Below, piece after piece: positions 18,045 to 27,280 of a stretch of DNA of 35,916 nucleotides. The position numbers and the translations under genes are program-made. The notes below the pieces were generated by a model, which worked only from the letters and a program-made list of their open reading frames with translations, did no database searches and was not told the DNA's origin. The stretch is from Methanosalsum natronophilum (GTDB lineage: Archaea > Halobacteriota > Methanosarcinia > Methanosarcinales > Methanosarcinaceae). The number at the start of each line of letters is the position of its first letter. The stretch's first letter is position 1. The stretch spans positions 129,386 to 165,301 of the forward strand of contig NZ_JANUCS010000003.1 of NCBI RefSeq assembly GCF_024808815.1, read 5' to 3'.

Positions 18045-19064
18045 TTAATGAACACGGAGCACAATACCTTTTAATAATCTGCCCAATATGTCCGAACCAG
18101 TAATTATCCGTCGTTGATAATCTTCTTCACCCCAATATATTATTAGGTCAAGATCGATAACATGGTCCTTCTCATGTAATGGATAAACCTTCAATCTTTT
18201 TATAACCTGCTCTAACCTTGTATCAGGTGAAGTTACAATAACCGGATTGTGGCAATAGTGTAATGCATAAAATGGCTCTTCTTTATAGATCACATCGCGC
18301 AGAAAATCATCTGCATCAATTACCATACGAGGTTGTTCATCTTCATCTGCTAATATGACCCACTTTTTGCCTGAAGATTGTACCATTTGAAGGAAAGGGT
18401 CATCAGCACTTCTTTTAAAGTCAGGGAATATGGGATAATTTCCTCTAAATGGTAATGTTATCACACTTCTTGGATCTATAATCGAACCCTCGTTCTCGAT
18501 CCTAATATCATCCATTGCAAGAAAATTGATTGCACCAATTCCTTCCAACTTCCCAATATCTGTCTTTGACGACTCTATATGTTTTTCGAGCATTAGCATA
18601 AGAGACCGTTCTTTGAATAACTGTAATTCCTCTTTCCCTAACCATTTATCAAGCAGTATTGCGGAAGGTTTGGCTACAGGATAAAGTAACACTTGATAAA
18701 ACCTTATCATAGGAACCAAATGCGCTCCAACTCTTAATGTATGTCTTGAGAAATATGCCTGTGGAACAATTTCACCAAATATTGTAATTCCTACAGTTGA
18801 GAACACGAACGCTCCAACACCCGTCATTACGGATTCTGTAAGCAATGCGATCAATACATTCACAGCAACATTACCCCAAAGTAATGTAGTGAGTAAGAAA
18901 TTCGAATCTTTCCTTACCTTAAGGATCTTTTTAGCATTCTTGTTACCAGCATCAGACTCGATCTCAAGCTTTAATCGACTAAGTCCAAATAAACCAATTG
19001 TAAGACCCGCAAAAAGACCTGATTGTATTAGACATAAAACAATAAAAATCCATGTAACATCCAT
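18045..19064 (-). CDS. DUF21/CNNM-domain membrane protein, copy 1
   Basis: The 339-residue protein begins with a DUF21 (CNNM transmembrane) domain. Hydrophobic helices lie at about 4-24, 55-80, 83-105 and 115-140. It has the family motif GLFAGLTIGLFGLSRLKLE and the TLLWGNVAVNVLIALL and FGEIVPQAYFSRH segments, the last matching the GE-x-x-P-K of CorC/CNNM transporters. The cytoplasmic half holds degenerate CBS-like strands (KKWVILADEDEQPRMVIDAD and NPVIVTSPDTRLEQVI). Relatives act in magnesium or sodium transport; the substrate here is unknown. A close paralogue lies 142 bp upstream on the same strand. Confidence 0.8.
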   Translation of the reverse strand: MDVTWIFIVLCLIQSGLFAGLTIGLFGLSRLKLEIESDAGNKNAKKILKVRKDSNFLLTTLLWGNVAVNVLIALLTESVMTGVGAFVFSTVGITIFGEIVPQAYFSRHTLRVGAHLVPMIRFYQVLLYPVAKPSAILLDKWLGKEELQLFKERSLMLMLEKHIESSKTDIGKLEGIGAINFLAMDDIRIENEGSIIDPRSVITLPFRGNYPIFPDFKRSADDPFLQMVQSSGKKWVILADEDEQPRMVIDADDFLRDVIYKEEPFYALHYCHNPVIVTSPDTRLEQVIKRLKVYPLHEKDHVIDLDLIIYWGEEDYQRRIITGSDILGRLLKGIVLRVH

Positions 19065-19206
19065 TTATTCCAAACTACACTCCTCAAAAGATTATTTACT
19101 TGTACTGATACCTGTGCTAATACTTATCATGAATATTTCATCGACTCTCGGTAATGGATAAATAAGTTTAGTATGAAATTTGTTTTGAATCTAAATAAAC
19201 CTTTTT

Positions 19207-20223
19207 TTACTCAACTCTTGTAACTATTCCTTTTAATAACAACCCTAAAATATCTGAACCCGTGATTATTCGCTTCTGGTCACCATTCCAGTATATTATC
19301 AGGTCAAGGTCGATCACATGATCTCTCTCATGTAAAGGAAACACCTTAAATTTCTTAATAACATCATCCATTTTAGTTTCAGGTGATGTAACAATTATTG
19401 GATGGTAACAATGTGTTGTCGGGTAGAATGGTTCATCTTTATATAGAGCATCTCTCACAAAACTATCAGCATCAATGACCATCCTAGGATTATCTTGTTC
19501 ATCAACTATAACTGTCCATTTCTTTTTAGAAGCCTGAACTTTTTTAATGAAAGGATCATCTAAACTCTTTTTTATCTCTGGGAATATTGGATCATGGCCT
19601 TTGAACGGTAATTGTACAATACTCTCAGGTTTGATAATAGCACCTTCATTCTTTGCTTTGATATCATCAAGTTTCAAAAAATTGATTGCTCCAATACCTT
19701 CAGTTTTACCAATATCGGACTTTGAAGAGTCTATATGTTTTTGTAACATGTACATCAGTGCTCTTTCCTTTAACATTTGAGGCTCTTCCTTACCTAACCA
19801 CCTATCTAACAGCATAGCTGATGGTTTAGCTACAGGGTATAATAAAATTTGATAAAATCTGATCATTGGGATCAAGTATGTAGCAATTCTTAAAGCATGG
19901 CGAGAAAAGTATGCTTGTGGAAATATTTCACCAAATGTAGTGATTGCCAGAGTTGAGAACAAGAATGCACCAACACCTGTCATAATTGATTCTGTAAGCA
20001 ATGCGATCAATACATTTACACCAACATTACCCCAAAGTAGTGTTGTGAGCAAGAAATTCGAATCTTTCCTGATCTTAAGGATCTTTTTAGCATTCTTGCT
20101 ACCAGCATCAGCTTCGACCTCAAGTTTTAATCGGCTAAGTCCAAATAAACCAATCGTTAGACCTGAAAAAAGTCCTGATTGTACTATACATAATAAAATA
20201 AATGTCCAAGTGAGCACTATCAT
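19207..20223 (-). CDS. DUF21/CNNM-domain membrane protein, copy 2
   Basis: This 338-residue protein has the same architecture as its downstream neighbour: a four-helix DUF21 domain at 1-150 (GLFSGLTIGLFGLSRLKLE, LLWGNVGVNVLIALLTES, FGEIFPQAYFSRH) and a cytoplasmic half with CBS-like strands (KKKWTVIVDEQDNPRMVIDA). The two proteins align end to end almost without gaps and are mostly identical in the membrane part; the cytoplasmic part is more diverged. This is a tandem duplication with both copies intact, perhaps forming a heterodimer. It is divergent from thiL. The intergenic region holds GTACCT (20333-20338) facing AGGTAC (20350-20355), a possible operator. Confidence 0.8.
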   Translation of the reverse strand: MIVLTWTFILLCIVQSGLFSGLTIGLFGLSRLKLEVEADAGSKNAKKILKIRKDSNFLLTTLLWGNVGVNVLIALLTESIMTGVGAFLFSTLAITTFGEIFPQAYFSRHALRIATYLIPMIRFYQILLYPVAKPSAMLLDRWLGKEEPQMLKERALMYMLQKHIDSSKSDIGKTEGIGAINFLKLDDIKAKNEGAIIKPESIVQLPFKGHDPIFPEIKKSLDDPFIKKVQASKKKWTVIVDEQDNPRMVIDADSFVRDALYKDEPFYPTTHCYHPIIVTSPETKMDDVIKKFKVFPLHERDHVIDLDLIIYWNGDQKRIITGSDILGLLLKGIVTRVE

Positions 20224-20395
20224 TATACGTTCATAGCCTCTTTTCTTGTATTGTTATTATTTGGATTGGGTTCGAGCTTCATTTTTTAGTTTTAGTTGAT
20301 GAAAATGAGATGACTATTGTTCTCTATATTAAGTACCTAGTTCTTAATAAGGTACATTTTATATTAACTTTATCTACATTTATTGTATCTAGCAA

Positions 20396-20412
20396 ATGAC
20401 ATATATATCACA
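20396..20412 (+). promoter_or_regulatory. Predicted promoter of thiL
   Basis: ACATATATATCAC at about 20399-20411 is a TATA box that predicts transcription from about 20430. This lies after the ATG at 20424 and so supports the ATG at 20466 as the thiL start. Confidence 0.45.
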
Positions 20413-20465
20413 TCATTTAAAACATGAAATTAAACAACTTATTACAATATCATGGTGGCCACTCA

Positions 20466-21485
20466 ATGCGTTCTAGCAATAGTAATAGCAAAAATACTGG
20501 TACTGTATCATCCATAGGAGAAAAGGAGATTATCAGGAGACTGTCTAACCTCTTTGGTTCTTCATTGAATAAAGATGTTCTAATTGGACCGGGTAGTGAT
20601 GATTGTGCAGTGCTGGCTATGGGTAACAATGAATGTATAGTGATAACCACCGATATGCTTCACCGAAAAACCGATTTTCCTGAACAAATGTCGAGCTGGC
20701 AGATAGGATGGATGTCAGTTGCAGTTAATTTGAGCGATATTGCAGCGATGGGAGCAAGTCCTTTAGGTGTTCTTGTTGCGTTTGGTATGGAAAAAAGTTC
20801 TGATATTGAGTTCATTGAAGGTATTGCTCAGGGAATGAACGATTGTGCATTGGAATATGGTACGTCTATCATAGGTGGTGATATTGATACACATGATGAA
20901 CTGACGATTACAGGTACAGCTATTGGAAGAATGGATAGGGATAAGGTCATAAGGCGAAAGGGTGCAAAACCCGGCGATACTCTGTGTGTTACTGGAGAAT
21001 TAGGTGCTGCAGGTGCCGCATTATTCGCTCTTGAAAATGATGTGGAGGTTAGTTCAACTATAATTTCCAGTTTTTTTGAACCTAAACCAAAAGTGTTTGA
21101 AGGTATAAAACTTGCAAAATCAGGATATGCAACATCTATGATGGATATTAGTGACGGTCTTGCATTATCTCTCTATGACATTGCAGAATCTTCGAATGTT
21201 GGACTTATTGTAAATGAAACTGATATTCCTATTAACCAAGAATTAAAAGGAGTATTTGATAAAGAACAACTCTTGAACTTGTCATTGTATTCAGGTGGAG
21301 ACTTTCAACTCATCTTCACACTCAAACCTGAATGTGTAGAACAAGCGATGGATTTATTCACATTTAGTATCATAGGTAAAGCGGTAGAGTACGATCAGGG
21401 GATTATACTTAATGAATCATCAGGTAAAAACTCGTCGATTTGTAGAAAAGGTTATCTACAATTAGAGAATACCGGTTCAATATAA
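20466..21485 (+). CDS. thiL: Thiamine-monophosphate kinase
   Basis: This ATP-dependent kinase makes thiamine diphosphate from thiamine monophosphate. The AIR-synthase-like fold motifs are all present: EKEIIRRL near the N-terminus, GPGSDDCAVL, ITTDMLHRKTDFP, GWMSVAVNLSDIAAMGASP, SIIGGDIDTHDELTITGTAIG, LCVTGELGAAGAAL and MMDISDGLALSLYDIA. I choose the ATG at 20466 (339 residues) because GGTGG lies seven bases upstream and the predicted transcript begins after the longer frame's ATG at 20424. It is slightly longer than usual through a Ser/Asn-rich N-terminus. The surface-protein gene starts 22 bp after it. Confidence 0.93.
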   Translation: MRSSNSNSKNTGTVSSIGEKEIIRRLSNLFGSSLNKDVLIGPGSDDCAVLAMGNNECIVITTDMLHRKTDFPEQMSSWQIGWMSVAVNLSDIAAMGASPLGVLVAFGMEKSSDIEFIEGIAQGMNDCALEYGTSIIGGDIDTHDELTITGTAIGRMDRDKVIRRKGAKPGDTLCVTGELGAAGAALFALENDVEVSSTIISSFFEPKPKVFEGIKLAKSGYATSMMDISDGLALSLYDIAESSNVGLIVNETDIPINQELKGVFDKEQLLNLSLYSGGDFQLIFTLKPECVEQAMDLFTFSIIGKAVEYDQGIILNESSGKNSSICRKGYLQLENTGSI

Positions 21486-21507
21486 AAATTATAAAGTAGG
21501 TAATTTT

Positions 21508-24500
21508 ATGGAAAAACATTTAAAATATTTATTAATAACATTATTGATTACAGGACTTTTTATTGGGGTTGTTTATGCTAATGACAACGTGATTTCAAAT
21601 ATAGAATCATCTGCTATCACTAATGATAGTGCAAAAATATCGTATGATATTAATGAGAGTTCTGATTACAATAAGACACGGATATACTATGGCATAGATG
21701 AAAGTGACTTGGATGAAATATCTGGTTGGAGCAATGAATCTCCTTATAAGGTTGTGCTAGAAAATCTAGATGAAAACACCAAATATTACTATTTAATATC
21801 TGCAAAAAATTATACAGATATTTCTGACCATGTTAACTCATCAATTAAAGAATTCACAACTGCGATGGTTCCTATAATTAAAAGCATAAACGTTGATCCA
21901 TCATACACAAATGCAAAAATAGATTTTGATGTAGATCCAGATAATTCAGAAGTCAATATTTCTTATGGCACAGATGAAAATGACTTGAATAAAGAGTCTG
22001 GATGGATTAGTGAACTTCCTTATGAGTTCACAGGTCTCGATGATAGTACTAAATATCATTATAAAATATCTTCAAGAAGTTCTGTAAACTCGAGTTATTC
22101 TAATGAAACAGCTACTTTTAATTTTACTACGTTAACTCCTTCAGCACCAGAATTCATAATTTCACCTTACAATGACACTCCTGGGCTGGATAATGTTGTC
22201 ATAAATTATAAAGTAAATCAGAGCGATGCAAAAACTGAAGTTAGGTATGGTACAAATTCATCACTTGATCCCTATGAATATGTAACCTCAAACGACTCCA
22301 GAATACACAATGTAAGTCTTACAGGACTGCAGGATAGTACAACGTATCATTACCAAGTATTTGCCTACAACGGTACTAATTCAAGTTATTATGACAATTC
22401 CACTATACTGAGTTTCGAAACATCTACCCCCATTGCACCCAATGTGTCTCAAGTAACTGATGAAGAAATTACTCATGAAAGTGCTACAATCAAATTTAAT
22501 GTAGATCAGGAGGATGCAAAAACCCAAGTTAGGTATGGTACAAATTCATCACTTGCTACCTATGAATCAAAATGGGACAATTCAACTGACTCAAATTCAA
22601 GACAAATATCAGTATCTAACTTGGATGACAATACAAGATACTACTATCAAGTATTTGCTTATAATAAAGTAAATGAGAGCTTTTTTAATAGTACTGATAT
22701 TAAGGACTTTACCACTCTTTCAGTATCAGGGAACAGAATTTGGGAAGAAGGAATGTCTCTACTTTATAGATGGGATGCTAAAAGCTTTTCAGGTTTCTAT
22801 TATGATCTTGATGCTGGCCTGAGTTCTGAAAGTATGGAAATAACTCTTTCACAAGGTTCTAGAACTGTTGGAGATAGGGATCTTAAATATACCACAGAAC
22901 CAATAATGATCGACTTTGAACATGATGGTTTTGGCCAATATCAAGCAGTTGGTTTCATGGCAGATAGGTACTTTGCAGGATTTACAGCCGCTGAAACTAA
23001 TTTTCTAACTGATGATGTCAGTATGATGGCAGACGGCCAGCTCTCGAAAGTCCTTATTGACTCAGATGATGGGATATCCGTATCCACGGGTTCATCTCTA
23101 GTTCTTGAAGAGGGCTATTCTATAAATATCGTGGAACTTGATGTATCAGGTGACAGTCTGTTCTTAACCTTAACAAAAGATGGTCAAGAAGTAGATAGTG
23201 ATATTTTATCTTCTGATGACTTCTATGTTTATGAGAAGGATATAGGGTCAACTGACGATGTACCTCTGATCGCTGTTCATATAGGAAATATATTCATGGG
23301 AACTGAGAGCAATTTAGTATCCATTGATGGTATATTCCAAATATCCGAAGATTATGTATCTATTGAAGAAGGAGAAAAATTTGGTAAACTTGAGATCACC
23401 TCTATCTCAGATGATAGGATTGAGATGAGGAACGATGGACGTTTTACACTAAGCAGTGGAAGTACCATTGACCTCATGGGCGATGTTAAGATAGAGGTCG
23501 CCGATTCAGGCACGCTAAGATTTGCACCATTTGTCGATATCACAGAACCAGGTAAACACGAGATACGTGGGACTGTAGCTGAAAATGAAGGCTTGGAATG
23601 GACACCCCTAAACTTTGAAGGTTTCTATTATGATATTGATGAAGGTCTTATGACAGAATCTTTAACATTAGGCTACAGTGGAAGATTGATTGATTCTGGG
23701 AATTTAACTTATGAGACAAATCCAGTTGAAGTGAATTTTGAACATAGTGATTTTGGCAAGTATCAAGTTATTGGTTTCATGGCCGAGAAATACTTTGCAG
23801 GATTTACAGGAGCTGATACAGAATTTGTAGATGATGATATCAGCATGATTGCTGATGGCCAGTTATCAAAGGTCCTGTTAGACAATGATGATAGAAGAAC
23901 ACTCTATACTGGTTCATCTCTTGTTTTAGAAGAGGGATACACACTTAACATGCAACAAATAGATATTGATGGTAATCAAGTGTGGGTTTCCTTAAGAAAA
24001 GATGGCAGTGAAGTAGACGATGCAATTCTTGAAGCAGGTTCAACTTATGTTTATGAAAAGGATCTAGGTTCAGCCGAAGATGTTCCTATAATAGCTGTCC
24101 AGTTACAGAGCGTACTCAGGGCACCTGAAGTAAATGTGCTATTCATTGAAGGCATTTTCCAAATATCTGAAGATTATCTATTGATTGAGGAGGGAGATAC
24201 ATTTGGTGAAATGGAAGTCGATACGATCTCACCAACTAGTATTGTAATGACTAATGACGATAATATCAATCTAAGAACAGGTAGAACCATTGACTTAATG
24301 GGCGATATCAAGTTCAAAGTAGCAGATGACTCAGATAACGTTAGATATTATCCATTCGTTGAACGCGAAATAGCTGGTGATTCCTTATACCTTGACATTC
24401 CTTCAACTATTAGTCAAGATGAAACTATTACAATTAAAGTAACTTCAAGGGGAGCTTCTGTCAATGACGCTACTGTGAAATTCGATGGACAAGAGATAGG

Positions 24501-25305
24501 TACAACTGACCGTGAAGGTGAACTCAGGCACAATCCTGAAAGTGCAGGTACCTTTGAGGTAAGAGCCGAGAAAAGTGGATATATTCCAGCAACTGGTAAT
24601 ATTGAAGTGATCGATCCAGACGATGAAGGTCGCAGAATGAGTATTGAAGTATCTCCCGATGAGATATTTGAAGGCCAATCCATTGATGTCAGGATAGTTT
24701 CTGCAATAGGTGCTGAACCTATGGAAGATGTTGAGGTATTCTATGACGGTAGTTCCCGTGGTACTACTGATGAGGATGGCAGAGTTTCTTCATGGACAGT
24801 GACAGAACCCGGAATTCATAGAATAACAGCAACAAAAGAAGGTTATCTTGATGAAGAGAAGACCATTGAAGTAATTGCACTGGAAGCAGAGTTCGATTAC
24901 TCTAACCTTGTAATCTCACCAGAAGAAGTACGAGAAGGTCGTGATGTTACAATCACAGCCGATGTTGAGAATATTGGTACAGATGCAGGCGAATATAACA
25001 TTGAGCTAAGAATCGATGGTAATGTTACAGACTCCAAAACAGTTTATCTTGAAGTGGATGAACAAACAACGATCGAATTCGTTCATACTGCAGGTGAACC
25101 GGGCAACTATACTGTAGAAATAGGTGACCTTGAAGGTACATTTGAAGTTACTGAAGGTCTAAGTATTGTATGGTATGTAGCAGGCGTGATCATAGTTGCA
25201 GGCGGTGCAGCTGCAGCATACATGTTTACTGCTGGTGGTTGGACTGTTGAAATGGTTAAAGCTAGATTAGCAGAACTGATTGAAACGATAAGGTCGAAAA
25301 GATAA
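21508..25305 (+). CDS. Surface protein with four fibronectin-III-like domains and two S-layer (DUF1608-type) domains
   Basis: The 1265-residue protein has an N-terminal signal sequence (about 1-24, ending VVYAND). Four Fn3-like domains follow at about 26-118, 120-207, 212-306 and 310-403, each with TxYxYxI/V strands. Two copies of the Methanosarcina-type S-layer domain lie at 408-680 and 697-952; they share FYYD-[LI]-D-x-GL, VGFMA-x-[RK]-YFAGFT, MADGQLSKVL, TGSSLVLEEGY and GIFQISEDY. Ig/PEGA-like domains at 960-1035 and 1045-1123 and a CARDB-like domain at 1128-1214 precede a membrane helix at 1221-1243 and a short basic tail. It is a cell-wall protein or S-layer-integrated adhesin. The canonical S-layer protein has the two S-layer domains without the Fn3 stalk, so this is an accessory form. 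Many N-x-S/T sites suggest glycosylation. Confidence 0.87.
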   Translation: MEKHLKYLLITLLITGLFIGVVYANDNVISNIESSAITNDSAKISYDINESSDYNKTRIYYGIDESDLDEISGWSNESPYKVVLENLDENTKYYYLISAKNYTDISDHVNSSIKEFTTAMVPIIKSINVDPSYTNAKIDFDVDPDNSEVNISYGTDENDLNKESGWISELPYEFTGLDDSTKYHYKISSRSSVNSSYSNETATFNFTTLTPSAPEFIISPYNDTPGLDNVVINYKVNQSDAKTEVRYGTNSSLDPYEYVTSNDSRIHNVSLTGLQDSTTYHYQVFAYNGTNSSYYDNSTILSFETSTPIAPNVSQVTDEEITHESATIKFNVDQEDAKTQVRYGTNSSLATYESKWDNSTDSNSRQISVSNLDDNTRYYYQVFAYNKVNESFFNSTDIKDFTTLSVSGNRIWEEGMSLLYRWDAKSFSGFYYDLDAGLSSESMEITLSQGSRTVGDRDLKYTTEPIMIDFEHDGFGQYQAVGFMADRYFAGFTAAETNFLTDDVSMMADGQLSKVLIDSDDGISVSTGSSLVLEEGYSINIVELDVSGDSLFLTLTKDGQEVDSDILSSDDFYVYEKDIGSTDDVPLIAVHIGNIFMGTESNLVSIDGIFQISEDYVSIEEGEKFGKLEITSISDDRIEMRNDGRFTLSSGSTIDLMGDVKIEVADSGTLRFAPFVDITEPGKHEIRGTVAENEGLEWTPLNFEGFYYDIDEGLMTESLTLGYSGRLIDSGNLTYETNPVEVNFEHSDFGKYQVIGFMAEKYFAGFTGADTEFVDDDISMIADGQLSKVLLDNDDRRTLYTGSSLVLEEGYTLNMQQIDIDGNQVWVSLRKDGSEVDDAILEAGSTYVYEKDLGSAEDVPIIAVQLQSVLRAPEVNVLFIEGIFQISEDYLLIEEGDTFGEMEVDTISPTSIVMTNDDNINLRTGRTIDLMGDIKFKVADDSDNVRYYPFVEREIAGDSLYLDIPSTISQDETITIKVTSRGASVNDATVKFDGQEIGTTDREGELRHNPESAGTFEVRAEKSGYIPATGNIEVIDPDDEGRRMSIEVSPDEIFEGQSIDVRIVSAIGAEPMEDVEVFYDGSSRGTTDEDGRVSSWTVTEPGIHRITATKEGYLDEEKTIEVIALEAEFDYSNLVISPEEVREGRDVTITADVENIGTDAGEYNIELRIDGNVTDSKTVYLEVDEQTTIEFVHTAGEPGNYTVEIGDLEGTFEVTEGLSIVWYVAGVIIVAGGAAAAYMFTAGGWTVEMVKARLAELIETIRSKR

Positions 25306-25316
25306 ATATGGTTAAT

Positions 25317-25352
25317 AGGAATTTGGTGATAACAAGTTCCTCTTTTCTTTTT
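25317..25352 (+). terminator. Hairpin plus T-rich terminator after the S-layer/Fn3 gene
   Basis: AGGAATTT (25317-25324) and AAGTTCCT (25334-25341) form an 8-bp stem with one G-U pair and a nine-base loop. A T-rich run follows directly (CTTTTCTTTTTTT). It lies 12 bp after the stop. Confidence 0.65.
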
Positions 25353-25506
25353 TTATATATTTTATTAAAAGGAAACTATTTTTTTATAATGTAACTTAGT
25401 TTAGAAACTTAAATCGCAAACTTAATGTCTTTTAAAGATAAGCTTTCCATACTCAAAAAAAATTGGTTTACCTAACTAGCTTTGTTAATGGGTATGGAGC
25501 GGATCG

Positions 25507-26703
25507 ATGAGGTTTGATCAAAATAAATTATTACATCTAGTTTTAGTGGCTATACTAATAGTTGTCCTATTGTCCCAGCTCATAATAATATCCTCATCAC
25601 ATGAACAGGTTCCATTTATTGAAATAAGTTCGAGTTATGAGATTGTACCAGCCCAGTCTGAGGTAATTGTTAGTAAAGAGTTTTTTTTCAAGAATACTGA
25701 TATTTCTACTAATTATAGGAGGGGATACTATAATTACATCTATACTGCAATCCCAAGTAATGTTGAACAGGTTAATGTATATAATGGCGCGAATACCCTA
25801 AACTTTTATGAAGCTGAAACTGAACCGGGTTATTATAAAATTGAATTTGATGAACGTGTATGGTACAGTGATACTTATTCATTCAACATAGAATACAAAA
25901 AACCAGTCGATGAAATAGTATCAGATGATCTATTTTTATTTTATCTTTATGAACGTGGTAATAACGTTGATGTAACTATATTGTACCCAGAAGAATATAT
26001 TCTATATTTTCCATTTGATGATATTTCAGTTGAGTATAGGGATCATGATAAGGATTCAACATCAATGTCAGCTATTGGTATAGATGAATGGAACCGCAAT
26101 TATTTGATTGAAGTACACTCATCAGACCTCAAAAGGACTGAAACGATTGAAAAAGTATACTCAAACAATGAAGATATATCTATCATAGTACATTACTATG
26201 AAGGTGAAGATGAATGGGCCCAACATATGATAGAATATGCGAATACGTCATTACATCTAATGGAAGAGCTTACAGGTACACCATACCCCAACAACTACGA
26301 TATAAATATATATCAATCCATAAGATATGAAACATGGGGTTACGGCGGACTAAATAAAGGTTCAGCTGGAATATACCTTTTACATAGTGAAAATGAAATC
26401 ACTCTAATTCATGAAATAGCTCATTACTGGACAAGGAATGAAATGTATGAACATGCCTGGCTGGATGAAGGTTATGCAGAACTCTATACATACCTTGTTC
26501 TAAAAAACATAGATCAAGTAAAAGCAGAAAAAAAGAAAATTAATATGTTCAATACATATTATGAAAACAAAGACATTTATTCGATAGATTTGGATAAATG
26601 GGAAATCCCAGAAAATTTAGATAAAGATAATTTCCGTGAGACTCATTATGTGTACAATAAAGCCTTTGTTACACTGTATAAAAAATATGGATATAAAAAT
26701 TAA
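25507..26703 (+). CDS. Membrane-anchored M1-like (gluzincin) metallopeptidase, short form
   Basis: The 398-residue protein has one N-terminal hydrophobic anchor (about 10-29) and the rest outside the cell. Zinc ligands are His302, His306 and Glu321 in TLIHEIAHYW and HAWLDEGYAELY. The general base is Glu303. YGGLNKGSAGI (279-289) stands where M1 enzymes have their GxMEN motif, and Tyr383 in HYVYNKAF fits the transition-state tyrosine. The HEXXH to Glu distance is 14 residues rather than the usual 18 of M1. The protein ends just after the active-site domain and lacks the M1 C-terminal helical domain; two TAA codons close it. GGAG occurs about eight bases before the ATG. The natural substrate is unknown, but envelope proteins are likely. 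Confidence 0.72.
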   Translation: MRFDQNKLLHLVLVAILIVVLLSQLIIISSSHEQVPFIEISSSYEIVPAQSEVIVSKEFFFKNTDISTNYRRGYYNYIYTAIPSNVEQVNVYNGANTLNFYEAETEPGYYKIEFDERVWYSDTYSFNIEYKKPVDEIVSDDLFLFYLYERGNNVDVTILYPEEYILYFPFDDISVEYRDHDKDSTSMSAIGIDEWNRNYLIEVHSSDLKRTETIEKVYSNNEDISIIVHYYEGEDEWAQHMIEYANTSLHLMEELTGTPYPNNYDINIYQSIRYETWGYGGLNKGSAGIYLLHSENEITLIHEIAHYWTRNEMYEHAWLDEGYAELYTYLVLKNIDQVKAEKKKINMFNTYYENKDIYSIDLDKWEIPENLDKDNFRETHYVYNKAFVTLYKKYGYKN

Positions 26704-26723
26704 TAAGAATCAACCTTATTCAA

Positions 26724-26972
26724 TCAAACTTTGATCCTCTGATCCCAAATACTCATTAGCTCCTTGGTCTTATCTCTATATCTTTTACCATCTTCTGTCA
26801 TGATAAATATGTTGTTTTCCTGAACTATGAGATCTTTTTCTTTCAATTCATCTATATATCTCTTAGCTATCCTTGAGTTCAAGTTAGCTCCATATACGAT
26901 CCTTGTCTTCGTTGCACCACATGAACATATGTTCAATATGTCTAACACAATATCTGTTTTACTTCTTCTCAT
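26724..26972 (-). CDS. Small winged-helix DNA-binding protein (HTH_45-like), copy 1
   Basis: The 82-residue protein is almost entirely one winged helix: RRSKTDIVLDILNI is the first helix, CGATKTRIVYGANLN and IAKRYIDELKEKDLI are helices two and three, and IVQENNIFIMTEDGKRY is the wing. This is the common archaeal small wHTH pattern. A close relative is encoded at 33076-33339. GGGGG (26985-26981 on the minus strand) lies eight bases before the ATG. The gene converges on the peptidase gene with 20 bp between. A TATA-like GTATATATATAGC about 120 bp upstream (27092-27106 region) suggests a long leader. Confidence 0.75.
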   Translation of the reverse strand: MRRSKTDIVLDILNICSCGATKTRIVYGANLNSRIAKRYIDELKEKDLIVQENNIFIMTEDGKRYRDKTKELMSIWDQRIKV

Positions 26973-27250
26973 ATTAATAACCCCCGCTTAATGATAAGCA
27001 GTACTCTCTGATGCGTTTTATGTGTTTGTTCAGTAACCATTCTTAGGACTGTAATTCAGACCCATTTCCCCTATACTTTAATAAGGAACTAAGCTATATA
27101 TATACTTGTCTAATTTTTATATTAATAGAGTTATAAATTTTTGGACTAAATATGGTTATATCGGGCTGAAATTAGTTATACGTGTGTAAAAATATGCTAG
27201 ACTTGAACTATTTAAGTTAGGATTTCAAGTTCTTAATATAGTTTCATACT
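26973..27250. other. Gene-free AT-rich spacer with leader of the wHTH gene and an inverted repeat
   Basis: No reading frame with coding character is seen. The left part is the leader and TATA region of the minus-strand wHTH gene. At 27201-27207 ACTTGAA faces TTCAAGT at 27224-27230 (16-bp spacer), just upstream of the TATA box of the candidate RNA gene, where an activator or repressor could bind. Confidence 0.4.
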
Positions 27251-27251
27251 T

Positions 27252-27260
27252 CTATATAAT
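27252..27260 (+). promoter_or_regulatory. TATA box of candidate ncRNA
   Basis: CTATATAAT lies about 25-30 bp before the outer arm of the structured region at 27283. This is the spacing expected for an archaeal promoter whose transcript begins at the base of the structure. Confidence 0.55.
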
Positions 27261-27280
27261 AGGTTAGAAAGATATGTGCT

